Origin: an uncultured Bacilli bacterium | GTDB taxonomy: Bacteria > Bacillota_I > Bacilli_A > RF39 > UBA660 | NCBI GenBank assembly: GCA_947628245.1 | Contig: CANQZH010000066.1 | Location: 1 to 6,793, forward strand | Length of the DNA: 6,793 bases | Direction of reading: 5' to 3' | In this document: in pieces, positions 1 to 5,976 of the stretch | Position numbering within the stretch: position 1 is the first letter of the stretch | Layout of the letters: each line of letters opens with the position of its first letter | Program-made: the position numbers and the translations under genes | Notes under the pieces: model-generated | What the model was told of the DNA's origin: nothing | Seen by the model: only the letters and a program-made list of their open reading frames with translations | Databases searched by the model: none

Positions 1-10
1 TTCTTTTCAT
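1..10 (-). CDS. Start of an unidentified gene downstream of tilS (first codons only)
   Basis: An ATG at 10-8 follows the tilS stop (TAA at 14-12) by one base and is preceded by AAAGGA inside the last tilS codons, about 9 nt upstream, a good ribosome binding site distance. Only Met-Lys-Arg can be read before the window ends. Such tight spacing implies translational coupling to tilS. In many Bacillota tilS is followed by hpt and/or ftsH, so one of these is a reasonable guess, but nothing in the visible codons identifies the product. Confidence 0.5.
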
Positions 11-11
11 A

Positions 12-1322
12 TTAAAATTCCTTTCTTTCGTATTTATATATTATATCACACTTTTCATTTTTGTCTAAATCATATTGTGATTTTTTTATTCCTAATATCC
101 ATAATACTTTACCACTAGAATCTATCATAATAGGAATCTCATCTTTTTTAGATGATAAAATGTGTTCATCAATTAAAATATCCTTAACTTTTTTACTACC
201 ATTTAAATTTTTAACTTTCATTTTCATCCCTGGTTTACGATTAGTAATTAAAAGGGGTAACTCTAAATCTTTAGAATTTAAATGAATTTCAAAATTACTT
301 TTTTCTTCATACTTATCTTTTTTTATTAAAATTCCATCTTTTAATTTTACTAAATCATCACAAACAATTTCATAATTTTCTTTGGAAGCTTTTTTAATAA
401 AATGAAAAGAAGTTTTATTGAGCTCTAAAAGATGGGAAGCAGGTAAATCTAAGTAATTTTTCTTTTTAGGATTTTTTAAGTAAGTAATAATGTCTTCATA
501 TGTTTGAGCTTTTAGTTTAGTAACATTTTCCCCATAAAGAGTTTTTAATCTTTTTTTTAAATATTCTTTTTGAAGAAATAAATCTAAACTATTAAATTTT
601 TTTAAATCAATAAAGCCATCTTTGAGAGATACTACCCAGTCAATAATATTTAATTTAGAATTTAGATAATCAGTAAGTTCTTGTAATTCGTTACTAAATT
701 TCAAAAACTTTTGGTCAATTTGAGAATCTTCATTTTTTAGAAGAGGAATAACTTTTTTTCTTAAACGATTTCGTAAATGATTCTCTTCATAATTAGTATA
801 ATCAATTTGATAAGGAATATTATTCTTTTGTAAATAATTGACAATTTTTTCTTTAGTAAGATTTAATAAAGGTCTTTTAAAAATAATACCTTGAATGTTT
901 TCAACACTTTTAATTCCACATATAGCATCTAGGGTACTACCACGCATTATTTTCATTAAAATAGTTTCCATTAAATCGTCCGCGTGATGAGCTGTAACTA
1001 CATAATCATATTGATATTTATGAAGCAATTCTTTAAAAAAATTAATTCTTATTTTTCGAGCTTCTTCTTCCGTAAAATGGCCTTTTTGATATTCGTTAAT
1101 TTCCATCATTTCAAATGGTAAATGATGAATCTCGCTAAAAGACTTAACAAATAAAGCTTCTTTATCACATTCACTTCTAGTATGATGGTTAACGTGAGCA
1201 ACAATTAAAGATAAATTTTTACTTTCTTTTTCTTTAATTAATTGATGTAAAAGATACATTGAATCTGGACCACCAGAAGTTGCTACAATAATTTTATCAT
1301 TGTTATTAACTAAATCTAACAT
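12..1322 (-). CDS. tilS: tRNA(Ile)-lysidine synthase TilS
   Basis: TilS uses ATP and lysine to convert C34 of the CAU anticodon of tRNA-Ile2 to lysidine, so that the tRNA reads AUA as Ile instead of AUG as Met. It is a cytoplasmic, essential PP-loop enzyme. The N-terminal PP-loop SGGPDS lies at residues 16-21, followed by HVNHHTR (43-49), the family motif HHADDLMET (112-120) with RGS at 127-129, and RPLL at 150-153. The remaining part covers the tRNA-binding and C-terminal domains. At 436 aa it is a normal full length. I chose the ATG at 1322: the AAGGAG at 1337-1332 is 9 nt upstream of it, whereas the GTG at 1328 is only 3 nt from that site and is implausible. A strong promoter lies just upstream, so tilS is probably transcribed independently of the YitT-family gene. 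Its 3' end carries the RBS of the next gene. AUA is common in the genes here, which fits the need for TilS. Confidence 0.96.
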   Translation of the reverse strand: MLDLVNNNDKIIVATSGGPDSMYLLHQLIKEKESKNLSLIVAHVNHHTRSECDKEALFVKSFSEIHHLPFEMMEINEYQKGHFTEEEARKIRINFFKELLHKYQYDYVVTAHHADDLMETILMKIMRGSTLDAICGIKSVENIQGIIFKRPLLNLTKEKIVNYLQKNNIPYQIDYTNYEENHLRNRLRKKVIPLLKNEDSQIDQKFLKFSNELQELTDYLNSKLNIIDWVVSLKDGFIDLKKFNSLDLFLQKEYLKKRLKTLYGENVTKLKAQTYEDIITYLKNPKKKNYLDLPASHLLELNKTSFHFIKKASKENYEIVCDDLVKLKDGILIKKDKYEEKSNFEIHLNSKDLELPLLITNRKPGMKMKVKNLNGSKKVKDILIDEHILSSKKDEIPIMIDSSGKVLWILGIKKSQYDLDKNEKCDIIYKYERKEF

Positions 1323-1347
1323 TAGCACGAACTCCTTAAACGCTCTT

Positions 1348-1376
1348 ATTGTAACAAGGAATTAAAAACTTGACAA
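1348..1376 (-). promoter_or_regulatory. Sigma-A-type promoter of tilS
   Basis: On the minus strand a -35 TTGTCA (1376-1371) is separated by exactly 17 nt from a -10 TACAAT (1353-1348); each box differs from consensus at one position. Transcription would start near 1341, giving a leader of about 20 nt that contains the tilS ribosome binding site AAGGAG (1337-1332). This is the best-matching promoter in the window. Confidence 0.72.
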
Positions 1377-1380
1377 GTAT

Positions 1381-1593
1381 TTATGATATTGCTAGTGATT
1401 TAATCTATTTAATTGATGTCTTAAAAATAGATTGTAATGCAAAAGAAGAAGTATTAACTACTACTTCTTTGCCGGCAAACAAACCATATACATCTCAACA
1501 CTTTGTATCAGAACTTAGTCGCGAAAAAACTTATACTTTTTCACGTGCATTAATTTCCAATACAAATGGTATTTTAACATATATTTTTTTTAA
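1381..1593 (-). pseudogene. Decayed small gene, possibly HPr-like phosphocarrier domain
   Basis: The gap between the YitT-family gene and tilS holds no intact minus-strand ORF, but one minus frame still looks like old coding sequence. It reads through 1593-1381 with stops at TAA 1533-1531, TGA 1497-1495, TAG 1407-1405 and TAA 1383-1381. In this frame (counted over 1633-1370) G/C occupies about 33/88 first, 25/88 second and 10/88 third codon positions, the order expected for a real gene in an AT-rich genome. Readable pieces include KKIYVKIPF, INAREKV, VFSRLSSDTKC and DVYGLFAGKEVVVNTSS. Spacing and residues resemble the small HPr-like proteins of Clostridia and relatives (KV..F......S.F..D.DL..G..VV.AKSIMG...L). 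The match is from memory, with no alignment run. The remnant is 71 codons, against about 80-90 for HPr. No start codon or RBS survives. No frameshift is needed, so the decay is by nonsense and substitution. HPr identity is tentative; that it is a remnant is more secure. Confidence 0.42.
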
Positions 1594-1612
1594 TTCAACA
1601 TTTTTTTCACTT

Positions 1613-2458
1613 TCATTTTTGGGAATTTCTAATTAATACATTAGCATTTTTTTGTTCATAAGCATTGGTAATAACAATAAAAGCTTTAGGATCAATATAT
1701 AAAATACCTTCTTTAATAACGTAATAATCTTTAGTACTAACTGAACACATATATAATTTTTTACGTTTTTTACTAAAACCACCAATAGAATCAAAAATAG
1801 TTAAATCATAGGCAAAATTATCAGTTAAAAATTCTTTGAATTTTTTAGGTTCTTCCGTATAAATATAAAAAACTTTATTTTGATCTAATTCTAAAATAGT
1901 TTTATTAGAAATAGAACTTAAAACAACTAACATAATAAAAGAATAAATCATATTAGGAATACCAAAAGCTATAGCCGTTAAAATAACAATTGTTCCATCA
2001 ATAGCAATTAAAGATTTATTTATTGGAATTTTATATTTTACTTCAGCAATTTGATTTAAGATATCAGTTCCTCCTGAAGTAAAACCATTTTTATATATTA
2101 AACCTAAACCTATTCCTTGAATAACACCTCCTATAATTGCAATTAAGATATAATCTAAATCGGGTATTTGAGGCAAAAAACTAGTTAGTTCAATAAAAAC
2201 AGGTAATAGTAAAGAACCTAAAATAGTATTTATAGTTCTCTTTTTCCCTAAAACTAAAAAACTTAGGATAATTAAAGATTGATTAACTAAAAAGATAAAT
2301 AATGCTTCATTAATAGGTAAAAATTTCTTAACAATAATTGATAGACCAGTAACTCCCCCTGAAGCTATATTATATGGAGCTTGAAAAAGGTTAAAACTAA
2401 TAGCCATTAATAATAAACCAATTACAAGACTACAATATTTTTTAACTTTTTTATTCAT
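1613..2458 (-). CDS. YitT family membrane protein (DUF161 + DUF2179)
   Basis: A 281-residue integral membrane protein of the YitT family, whose members have an N-terminal five- to six-helix membrane part and a cytoplasmic C-terminal DUF2179 domain. Their transport substrate is not established. Hydrophobic segments lie at about 8-28, 52-70, 78-95, 103-122, 148-166 and 170-185. Family-type glycine motifs are visible at 33-38 (SGGVTG) and 126-131 (FTSGGT). The soluble tail from about 190 to 270 matches DUF2179 in position and pattern (VFYIYTEE, then IFDSIGGFSKKRKKLYMCSV, with YYVIKEGI and DPKAFI). The length is typical. The ATG follows the prfB stop by 3 nt, and its RBS AAAGGA sits inside the last prfB codons, so it is almost certainly co-transcribed and coupled with prfB. 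It ends in TGA. No terminator is evident behind it. Paralogues are common in Bacillota, so no specific symbol is given. Confidence 0.9.
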   Translation of the reverse strand: MNKKVKKYCSLVIGLLLMAISFNLFQAPYNIASGGVTGLSIIVKKFLPINEALFIFLVNQSLIILSFLVLGKKRTINTILGSLLLPVFIELTSFLPQIPDLDYILIAIIGGVIQGIGLGLIYKNGFTSGGTDILNQIAEVKYKIPINKSLIAIDGTIVILTAIAFGIPNMIYSFIMLVVLSSISNKTILELDQNKVFYIYTEEPKKFKEFLTDNFAYDLTIFDSIGGFSKKRKKLYMCSVSTKDYYVIKEGILYIDPKAFIVITNAYEQKNANVLIRNSQK

Positions 2459-2461
2459 TTT

Positions 2462-3539
2462 TTATTCCTTTCTGGTTAATAAAACCGATTTCATAATTTC
2501 TAAAATGTCGCCATCTAAAACTTTATCAACATTACTTGTTGTATAGCCACTTCTTAAATCTTTAACTTGTTTATAAGGTTCTAAAACGTAGTTACGAATT
2601 TGACTACCAAAATCAATATTAACATTCTCGCCTTTTATTTTAGCAAGTTCTTCAGCTTTTTTTAGTCTTTCAATTTGGTATAGTTTGCTTTTTAATAATT
2701 TCATAGCCTGCTCTTTATTTTTTAATTGACTTCGTTCGTTTTGACAAGTGACAACGATTTTAGAAGGAAGATGGGTAATTCTAACTGCACTATTAGAGGT
2801 ATTAACTGATTGACCTCCAGCTCCACTTGAATGATAAACGTCTATTTTTAAATCACTTTCTTTGATATCTAAGTCAATATCTTGATTTATTAAAGGAGTA
2901 ATTGATACTGAGGCAAATGAGGTATGACGTCTTTTATTTGAATCAAAAGGCGAAATTCTAACTAAACGATGAACACCTATTTCGTTTTTAAAATAACCAT
3001 AAGCATAAGAACCTTTAATTAAAAGCGTAACACTTTTTATCCCAGCTTCATCACCTTTTTGTTCTTCAATAACTTCATAAGAATAATCATTTTTTTCACA
3101 AAAATGTTCATACATTCTTAAAAGCATACTTGCCCAATCACAAGATTCAGTTCCTCCAGCTCCAGGATGAATTTCTAAGTAACAATCACAATTATCAAAT
3201 TCATTATTTAAAACGGTGTTAATTTCTAAATCATTTAATTTTTGTTCTAAAGTATTAATGTCATTTGAAAGTAAGTTTAACTCTTCTTCGGATAAAATGT
3301 TATAAAGTTCTAAGTTATCCACTAAAGATTTTTGAATACTATTTAAATCATTGCAAATTTTTTTTAAAGCAGTTAATTCTTTATTTACTTTTGATGATTC
3401 TTCTAAATTAGACCAAAAATTAGGATCTAAAGTAAGACTTTCTAATTCTTTAATTTTTTGTTCTTTACTATCTAGGTCAAAGTGACCTCCTTAATTGGTT
3501 ACTTTTATTAATTAATTCTTTTATTTTTTGTTCAAACAT
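2462..3539 (-). CDS. prfB: Peptide chain release factor 2, expressed by programmed +1 frameshift
   Basis: RF2 recognises UAA and UGA in the ribosomal A site and triggers release of the finished peptide. The gene is read in two pieces: 3539-3480 (20 codons from ATG, ending in CTT), then, skipping the T at 3479, 3478-2462. The combined product is 358 aa, close to the usual 365. Diagnostic residues are the RF2 tripeptide SPF at 196-198 (RF1 has PxT) and the catalytic GGQ at 241-243 within SGAGGQSVNTSNSAVRITH. The helical N-terminal domain contains DPNFW, typical of RF2. Starting at the first in-frame codon after the stop, or at the GTG near 3322, would give a product lacking the N-terminal domain. 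The ATG at 3539 has AAAGGTGA six nt upstream. The gene lies directly behind a terminator and has its own -10. In many Bacillota secA precedes prfB; here a DUF362 gene does. The YitT-family gene follows 3 nt downstream. Confidence 0.97.
3476..3491 (-). promoter_or_regulatory. prfB programmed +1 frameshift element
   Basis: On the minus strand the order is AGGAGG (3491-3486), three nt TCA, the slippery Leu codon CTT (3482-3480), in-frame TGA (3479-3477) and C (3476). This is the canonical RF2 autoregulatory arrangement: an internal Shine-Dalgarno three nt before CUU, and a UGA in the weak C context. When RF2 is scarce the ribosome pauses at UGA and the Leu-tRNA slips to UUU, so translation continues at GAC. 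When RF2 is plentiful, a 20-residue peptide is released. The codons after the slip read DLDSKEQKIKELE and join without a break to the main RF2 frame. Confidence 0.96.
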
Positions 3540-3561
3540 CTTAAATCACCTTTCTATCGTT

Positions 3562-3567
3562 ATTATA
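3562..3567 (-). promoter_or_regulatory. -10 element of the prfB-yitT promoter
   Basis: A perfect TATAAT (3567-3562) lies on the minus strand between the upstream terminator and the prfB RBS. Transcription would begin near 3555, leaving a very short leader. The -35 is weak: TTAATA with a 16-nt spacer or TTTAAT with 17 are the best available. Its position just after a terminator supports an independent prfB promoter. Confidence 0.55.
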
Positions 3568-3593
3568 AAGGATTTTAAAAATTTATTAAAGAT

Positions 3594-3628
3594 AAAAAGA
3601 AAAAAAGATTGATATTTTATACCAATCT
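3594..3628 (-). terminator. Intrinsic terminator of the DUF362 gene
   Basis: The minus-strand RNA forms a 10-bp stem (3628-3619 with 3615-3606, one G-U pair) closed by a three-A loop, followed by a U-rich tract (TTTTTTTCTTTTT running to 3594). The first bases of the stem are the last two bases of the TAG stop codon (3629-3627), so the terminator abuts the gene with no spacer. Confidence 0.85.
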
Positions 3629-4502
3629 AAGCAATTTCAATTAATTCGTATTCTTTATCGCCTATACCTAGTTCATAAGCAGCATCTATTGTATGGGTAC
3701 CTTTTCTTGAATTAATTCTTTCAAGTAAATGATCACGTCCAGGATCATTAGAATTTTTAACTAAATCAATACAAGCTTGGTCAATTGCAACTGGATCTAA
3801 GCTTGCTAAAATACCAATATCTTTCATACAAGGGTCTTCAGCAACATTACAACAATCACAATCCACAGACATATTAGCCATAACATTAATATAAGCAATA
3901 TTGCCTTTAAAATGATTAACTACTGATGAGGCTGCATCAGCCATTGATTCTAAAAATTCTTCTTGTTTTTGATTAAACATATCTTCATAACTACCATTAT
4001 GACCACAACAATGAATATATCTTTTTCCTTTACTTGACGCTAAACCTATAGATAATTGTTTTAAGGCTCCACCATAACCACCCATTGGATGTCCTTTAAA
4101 ATGAGATAAAACTAACATTGAATCATAATTTAATAAATTCTTACCAACATAGTTTTCTTTAATTACTTTACCATTAGGAATTTCTAAAGTAATATCTTCT
4201 TCACTATCTAATAAATCAACATTATAATATTTAGTCCATTCGTGATTTTTTAATAGTTCTAAATGTTTTTCAGTAGTATCTCTTGCTCCATCATAAGCTG
4301 TGTTACATTCTACTATCGTACCATTTAGATGTTTAACAATTTCTTGCATAAATTCAGTTTTAAGATAATTTTGATTTCCTTCTTCACCAGAATGCACTTT
4401 AATTGCAACTTTACCATTTAATTCTTTACCTAAAGCATCAAAAATTTTAACAAGATTTGATGGGGTAATTTCTTTAATAAAATATACTTGGGCTTTTGCC
4501 AT
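3627..4502 (-). CDS. DUF362 domain protein with cysteine cluster
   Basis: A 291-residue soluble protein that fits the DUF362 family, a group of uncertain biochemical function often linked to iron-sulfur proteins. Conserved-looking blocks are KVHSGEEGNQNYL (35-47), LSHFKGHPMGGYGGALKQLS (132-151), HCCGHNG (164-170), and the cysteine cluster C215, C217, C218 and C225, followed by DIGILASLDPVAIDQA (228-243), a family hallmark. There is no appended 4Fe-4S ferredoxin domain (no CxxCxxCxxxCP), unlike some longer members. The cysteines could hold a cluster or metal, which is inference. No signal peptide is seen, so it is cytoplasmic. The start chosen is the ATG at 4502, 9 nt behind AGGA (4515-4512); the TTG at 4511 touches that site and cannot use it. 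Terminators lie before and after the gene, so it appears monocistronic. No neighbour suggests a substrate. Confidence 0.88.
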   Translation of the reverse strand: MAKAQVYFIKEITPSNLVKIFDALGKELNGKVAIKVHSGEEGNQNYLKTEFMQEIVKHLNGTIVECNTAYDGARDTTEKHLELLKNHEWTKYYNVDLLDSEEDITLEIPNGKVIKENYVGKNLLNYDSMLVLSHFKGHPMGGYGGALKQLSIGLASSKGKRYIHCCGHNGSYEDMFNQKQEEFLESMADAASSVVNHFKGNIAYINVMANMSVDCDCCNVAEDPCMKDIGILASLDPVAIDQACIDLVKNSNDPGRDHLLERINSRKGTHTIDAAYELGIGDKEYELIEIA

Positions 4503-4530
4503 TTTAATCAATCCTTTCTTTCTAATATTT

Positions 4531-4541
4531 ATTTTATCATA
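4531..4541 (-). promoter_or_regulatory. Probable -10 region of the DUF362 gene
   Basis: Between the upstream terminator and the RBS the minus strand has overlapping -10 candidates, TATGAT (4541-4536) and TAAAAT (4536-4531), each one base from consensus. No convincing -35 is found at 16-18 nt. A promoter here is expected because the gene is boxed in by terminators. Confidence 0.38.
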
Positions 4542-4560
4542 CTTTTTAGAAAATCATACT

Positions 4561-4590
4561 AAAAAAACATCAACGTTAAGGTTAATGCTT
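4561..4590 (-). terminator. Intrinsic terminator of the Bax inhibitor-1 gene
   Basis: The minus-strand RNA pairs CATTAAC (4587-4581) with GTTGATG (4574-4568), loop of six, one G-U pair. The stem is extendable by a G-U pair and by AAAA against the start of a run of seven T (4567-4561). It begins immediately after the TAA stop (4593-4591). The A-run on the other side makes it partly symmetrical, but no plus-strand gene needs it. Confidence 0.82.
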
Positions 4591-5238
4591 TTAATTATCT
4601 TGCTTGCCAAATAGTTGAAGCAATTCTAAGAAAATATTAATAAAGTCTAAATATAATTCTAAGGCTCCATAGATAGCAAGATTTTCTTCTGGGATTATGT
4701 TTGACTCACTTAAAGCTTTAATTTTTTGAACATCATAAGCCGTAAAGCCAATAAAGACTAAGATAATGATAATTGATAGGATTAAATCAAATGTTTCCCA
4801 TTGGAAGAAGATATTTAAGATTGTACAAAGAATAATTCCTATCAAGCCCATAAGTAAGTAACTTCCCATTTTGGTTAAATCTTTTTTAGTAGCTGAACCT
4901 ATAACGGCAAATATACCAAAAATAGCTGCTGCTAAAAAGAATACCCACATTATGGAAAAAATATCATAAGTAATAAAAACGGTTGAGAATGTTAAACCAC
5001 TTACAAATGAATATAAAATAAAGCATATCTTAGCAGTTGTAGGTTGCATTTTTCTTAAGCGAGCTGAAAGCATTACTACTAAAACTAATTCGGCAATGAT
5101 AATACCGAAAAACCAACCTGTACTAAAAATAGTTTCAATCATTTGAGGACTATTGTAGACAACAAATCCCGTAATAAAAGTTACAAGTAAGCCAATAAAC
5201 ATCCAACCAAATACTTTAGGCATAATCTTATTTTCCAT
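4591..5238 (-). CDS. Bax inhibitor-1/YccA (YetJ-like) membrane protein
   Basis: A 215-residue, multi-spanning membrane protein of the Bax inhibitor-1 (UPF0005, TMBIM) family. The B. subtilis member YetJ (214 aa) is a pH-sensitive calcium leak channel. Seven hydrophobic segments lie at about 10-28, 42-58, 70-90, 95-114, 125-145, 150-167 and 187-210. FTAYDVQKIK (165-174) and GALELYLDFINIFLELLQLFG (191-211) are the family's C-terminal signatures. Asp169 and Asp198 sit where YetJ has its pore aspartate pair, and Arg60 sits where YetJ has the arginine that latches one of them. This correspondence is by position and context, not by a computed alignment. The ATG has a near-perfect RBS, AAGGAGGG (5254-5247), 8 nt upstream. 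It has its own -10 and a strong terminator, so it is likely a single-gene unit, though read-through from the lipoprotein gene is possible. Confidence 0.93.
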   Translation of the reverse strand: MENKIMPKVFGWMFIGLLVTFITGFVVYNSPQMIETIFSTGWFFGIIIAELVLVVMLSARLRKMQPTTAKICFILYSFVSGLTFSTVFITYDIFSIMWVFFLAAAIFGIFAVIGSATKKDLTKMGSYLLMGLIGIILCTILNIFFQWETFDLILSIIIILVFIGFTAYDVQKIKALSESNIIPEENLAIYGALELYLDFINIFLELLQLFGKQDN

Positions 5239-5264
5239 TAATTTTTCCCTCCTTGTTATATCAT

Positions 5265-5270
5265 ATTATA
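5265..5270 (-). promoter_or_regulatory. -10 element of the Bax inhibitor-1 gene
   Basis: A perfect TATAAT lies on the minus strand at 5270-5265, 11 nt before the RBS. The -35 is weak; TTTAGT at 5293-5288 with a 17-nt spacer is the best candidate. A small dyad, TATCA/TGATA (5269-5273 and 5281-5285, 7 nt apart), overlaps the -10 and spacer and could be an operator, but it is short enough to be chance. Confidence 0.5.
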
Positions 5271-5299
5271 TCACGAGTAATGATAAGACTAAAGAAAAA

Positions 5300-5965
5300 T
5301 TAACAACTTTCATCTTGACATAAGCCATCTTCGGTAAAGAATTCTTGAAATTGTTGTTCTTCATCTTTTTTTATTTCATCGGTTAGTTCAGCTTGAGATT
5401 TTGTTTGTAAAGAAGAAATACCAGTTGTTTTTTTCTTAGCTTTACCATCAACTATGCTAATAAAAGTAGGAGCAAAAATTCTTTTCTCATTAGTATTTAC
5501 TTTTTGGTTGTTGTCATTAGTTAAAGTATATTCATCTAAAACATTATCAAGTAATTTTAATAGTTCGTAATATTCATCAGTTCCTAATTTAGTCGCTACA
5601 GCTTCACCTTTTTCATTTAATTCAAAAGTATCCCGCAAAATTTCGTTATGAGCACCATCCCAAATATCTACATAATAAATCTTGTCAATGTTGTTGTTAT
5701 TTGCTACTTCAAGGGCTTTTTCAATTACGCTTCGACACCAAGGACAATAAGATGAGCCAAAATAAACATAAAAGGTTTCATTATTTTTGATTTTAGAAAT
5801 AATTTCTGATGCTGTAGAATAAACTATTGGATTTTTCTTAGGAATAGATATTTCACGATAATTATCCTCTTTATTAAGAGATTCATATTCTTTCTTAAAA
5901 TTATTTTTACTACCACAACCAGTTGCCATTATAAAGACAATTAACATAATTAAAATTTTTTTCAC
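5300..5965 (-). CDS. Thioredoxin-fold lipoprotein with CPWC active site
   Basis: A 221-residue exported lipoprotein. Residues 1-16 form a signal peptide (Lys2, Lys3, then a hydrophobic run), ending in the lipobox ATG-C with Cys17 as the lipid-bearing residue. A linker of about 30 residues leads to a thioredoxin-like domain. It contains FYVYFGSSYCPWC (65-77) with the redox pair Cys74/Cys77, a beta strand KIYYVDI (95-101), and AP-T (165-167), where Pro166 is the expected cis-proline. The domain resembles the bacteriocin-transport-accessory/TlpA-like group of membrane-anchored thiol oxidoreductases. A role in disulfide exchange outside the membrane is inferred. The protein ends in a second pair, Cys216 and Cys221, in a charged tail. 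An insertion of roughly 35 polar residues (about 125-162) precedes the cis-Pro strand. The start is GTG at 5965, with AAGGAA 8 nt upstream; it begins the signal peptide properly. No terminator follows it. Upstream lies an inverted repeat that reaches the RBS. Confidence 0.88.
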   Translation of the reverse strand: MKKILIMLIVFIMATGCGSKNNFKKEYESLNKEDNYREISIPKKNPIVYSTASEIISKIKNNETFYVYFGSSYCPWCRSVIEKALEVANNNNIDKIYYVDIWDGAHNEILRDTFELNEKGEAVATKLGTDEYYELLKLLDNVLDEYTLTNDNNQKVNTNEKRIFAPTFISIVDGKAKKKTTGISSLQTKSQAELTDEIKKDEEQQFQEFFTEDGLCQDESC

Positions 5966-5976
5966 AATAACACTTC

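Noticed and set aside
61..285. A 74-codon plus-strand open frame inside tilS.
   Set aside because: It is fully antisense to well-supported tilS coding sequence, with no recognisable product.
1370..1398. A perfect TTGACA at 1370-1375 on the plus strand as a promoter.
   Set aside because: No acceptable -10 lies at 16-18 nt (TAGTGA/AGTGAT only), and the site is explained by the -35 of the opposite-strand tilS promoter, which is nearly palindromic (CTTGACAAG).
1445..1470. A hairpin AAGAAGTA/TACTTCTT (8 bp, 8-nt loop), and a second at 1520-1545 (9 bp on the minus RNA, one G-U pair), considered as a terminator or a structured RNA gene.
   Set aside because: Neither is followed by a U-tract, and no tmRNA, SRP RNA, RNase P, 6S, T-box or known riboswitch motif could be recognised. 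Both fall within the decayed coding frame, and AT-rich DNA yields such stems by chance.
1370..1636. An 88-codon open frame on the plus strand (TTG start, AAGGA 9 nt upstream) between tilS and the YitT-family gene.
   Set aside because: It lies antisense to the rest of the locus and overlaps both the tilS promoter and the 3' end of the YitT-family gene. Its G/C by codon position (25, 33 and 10 of 88) has position 2 above position 1, unlike real genes. The same third positions serve a minus frame with a normal gradient, so it is best read as the shadow of a decayed minus-strand gene.
2462..3322. Release factor 2 starting at the GTG at 3322, without its N-terminal domain.
   Set aside because: The frame extends upstream through typical RF2 sequence to a complete +1 frameshift site and a properly spaced ATG at 3539.
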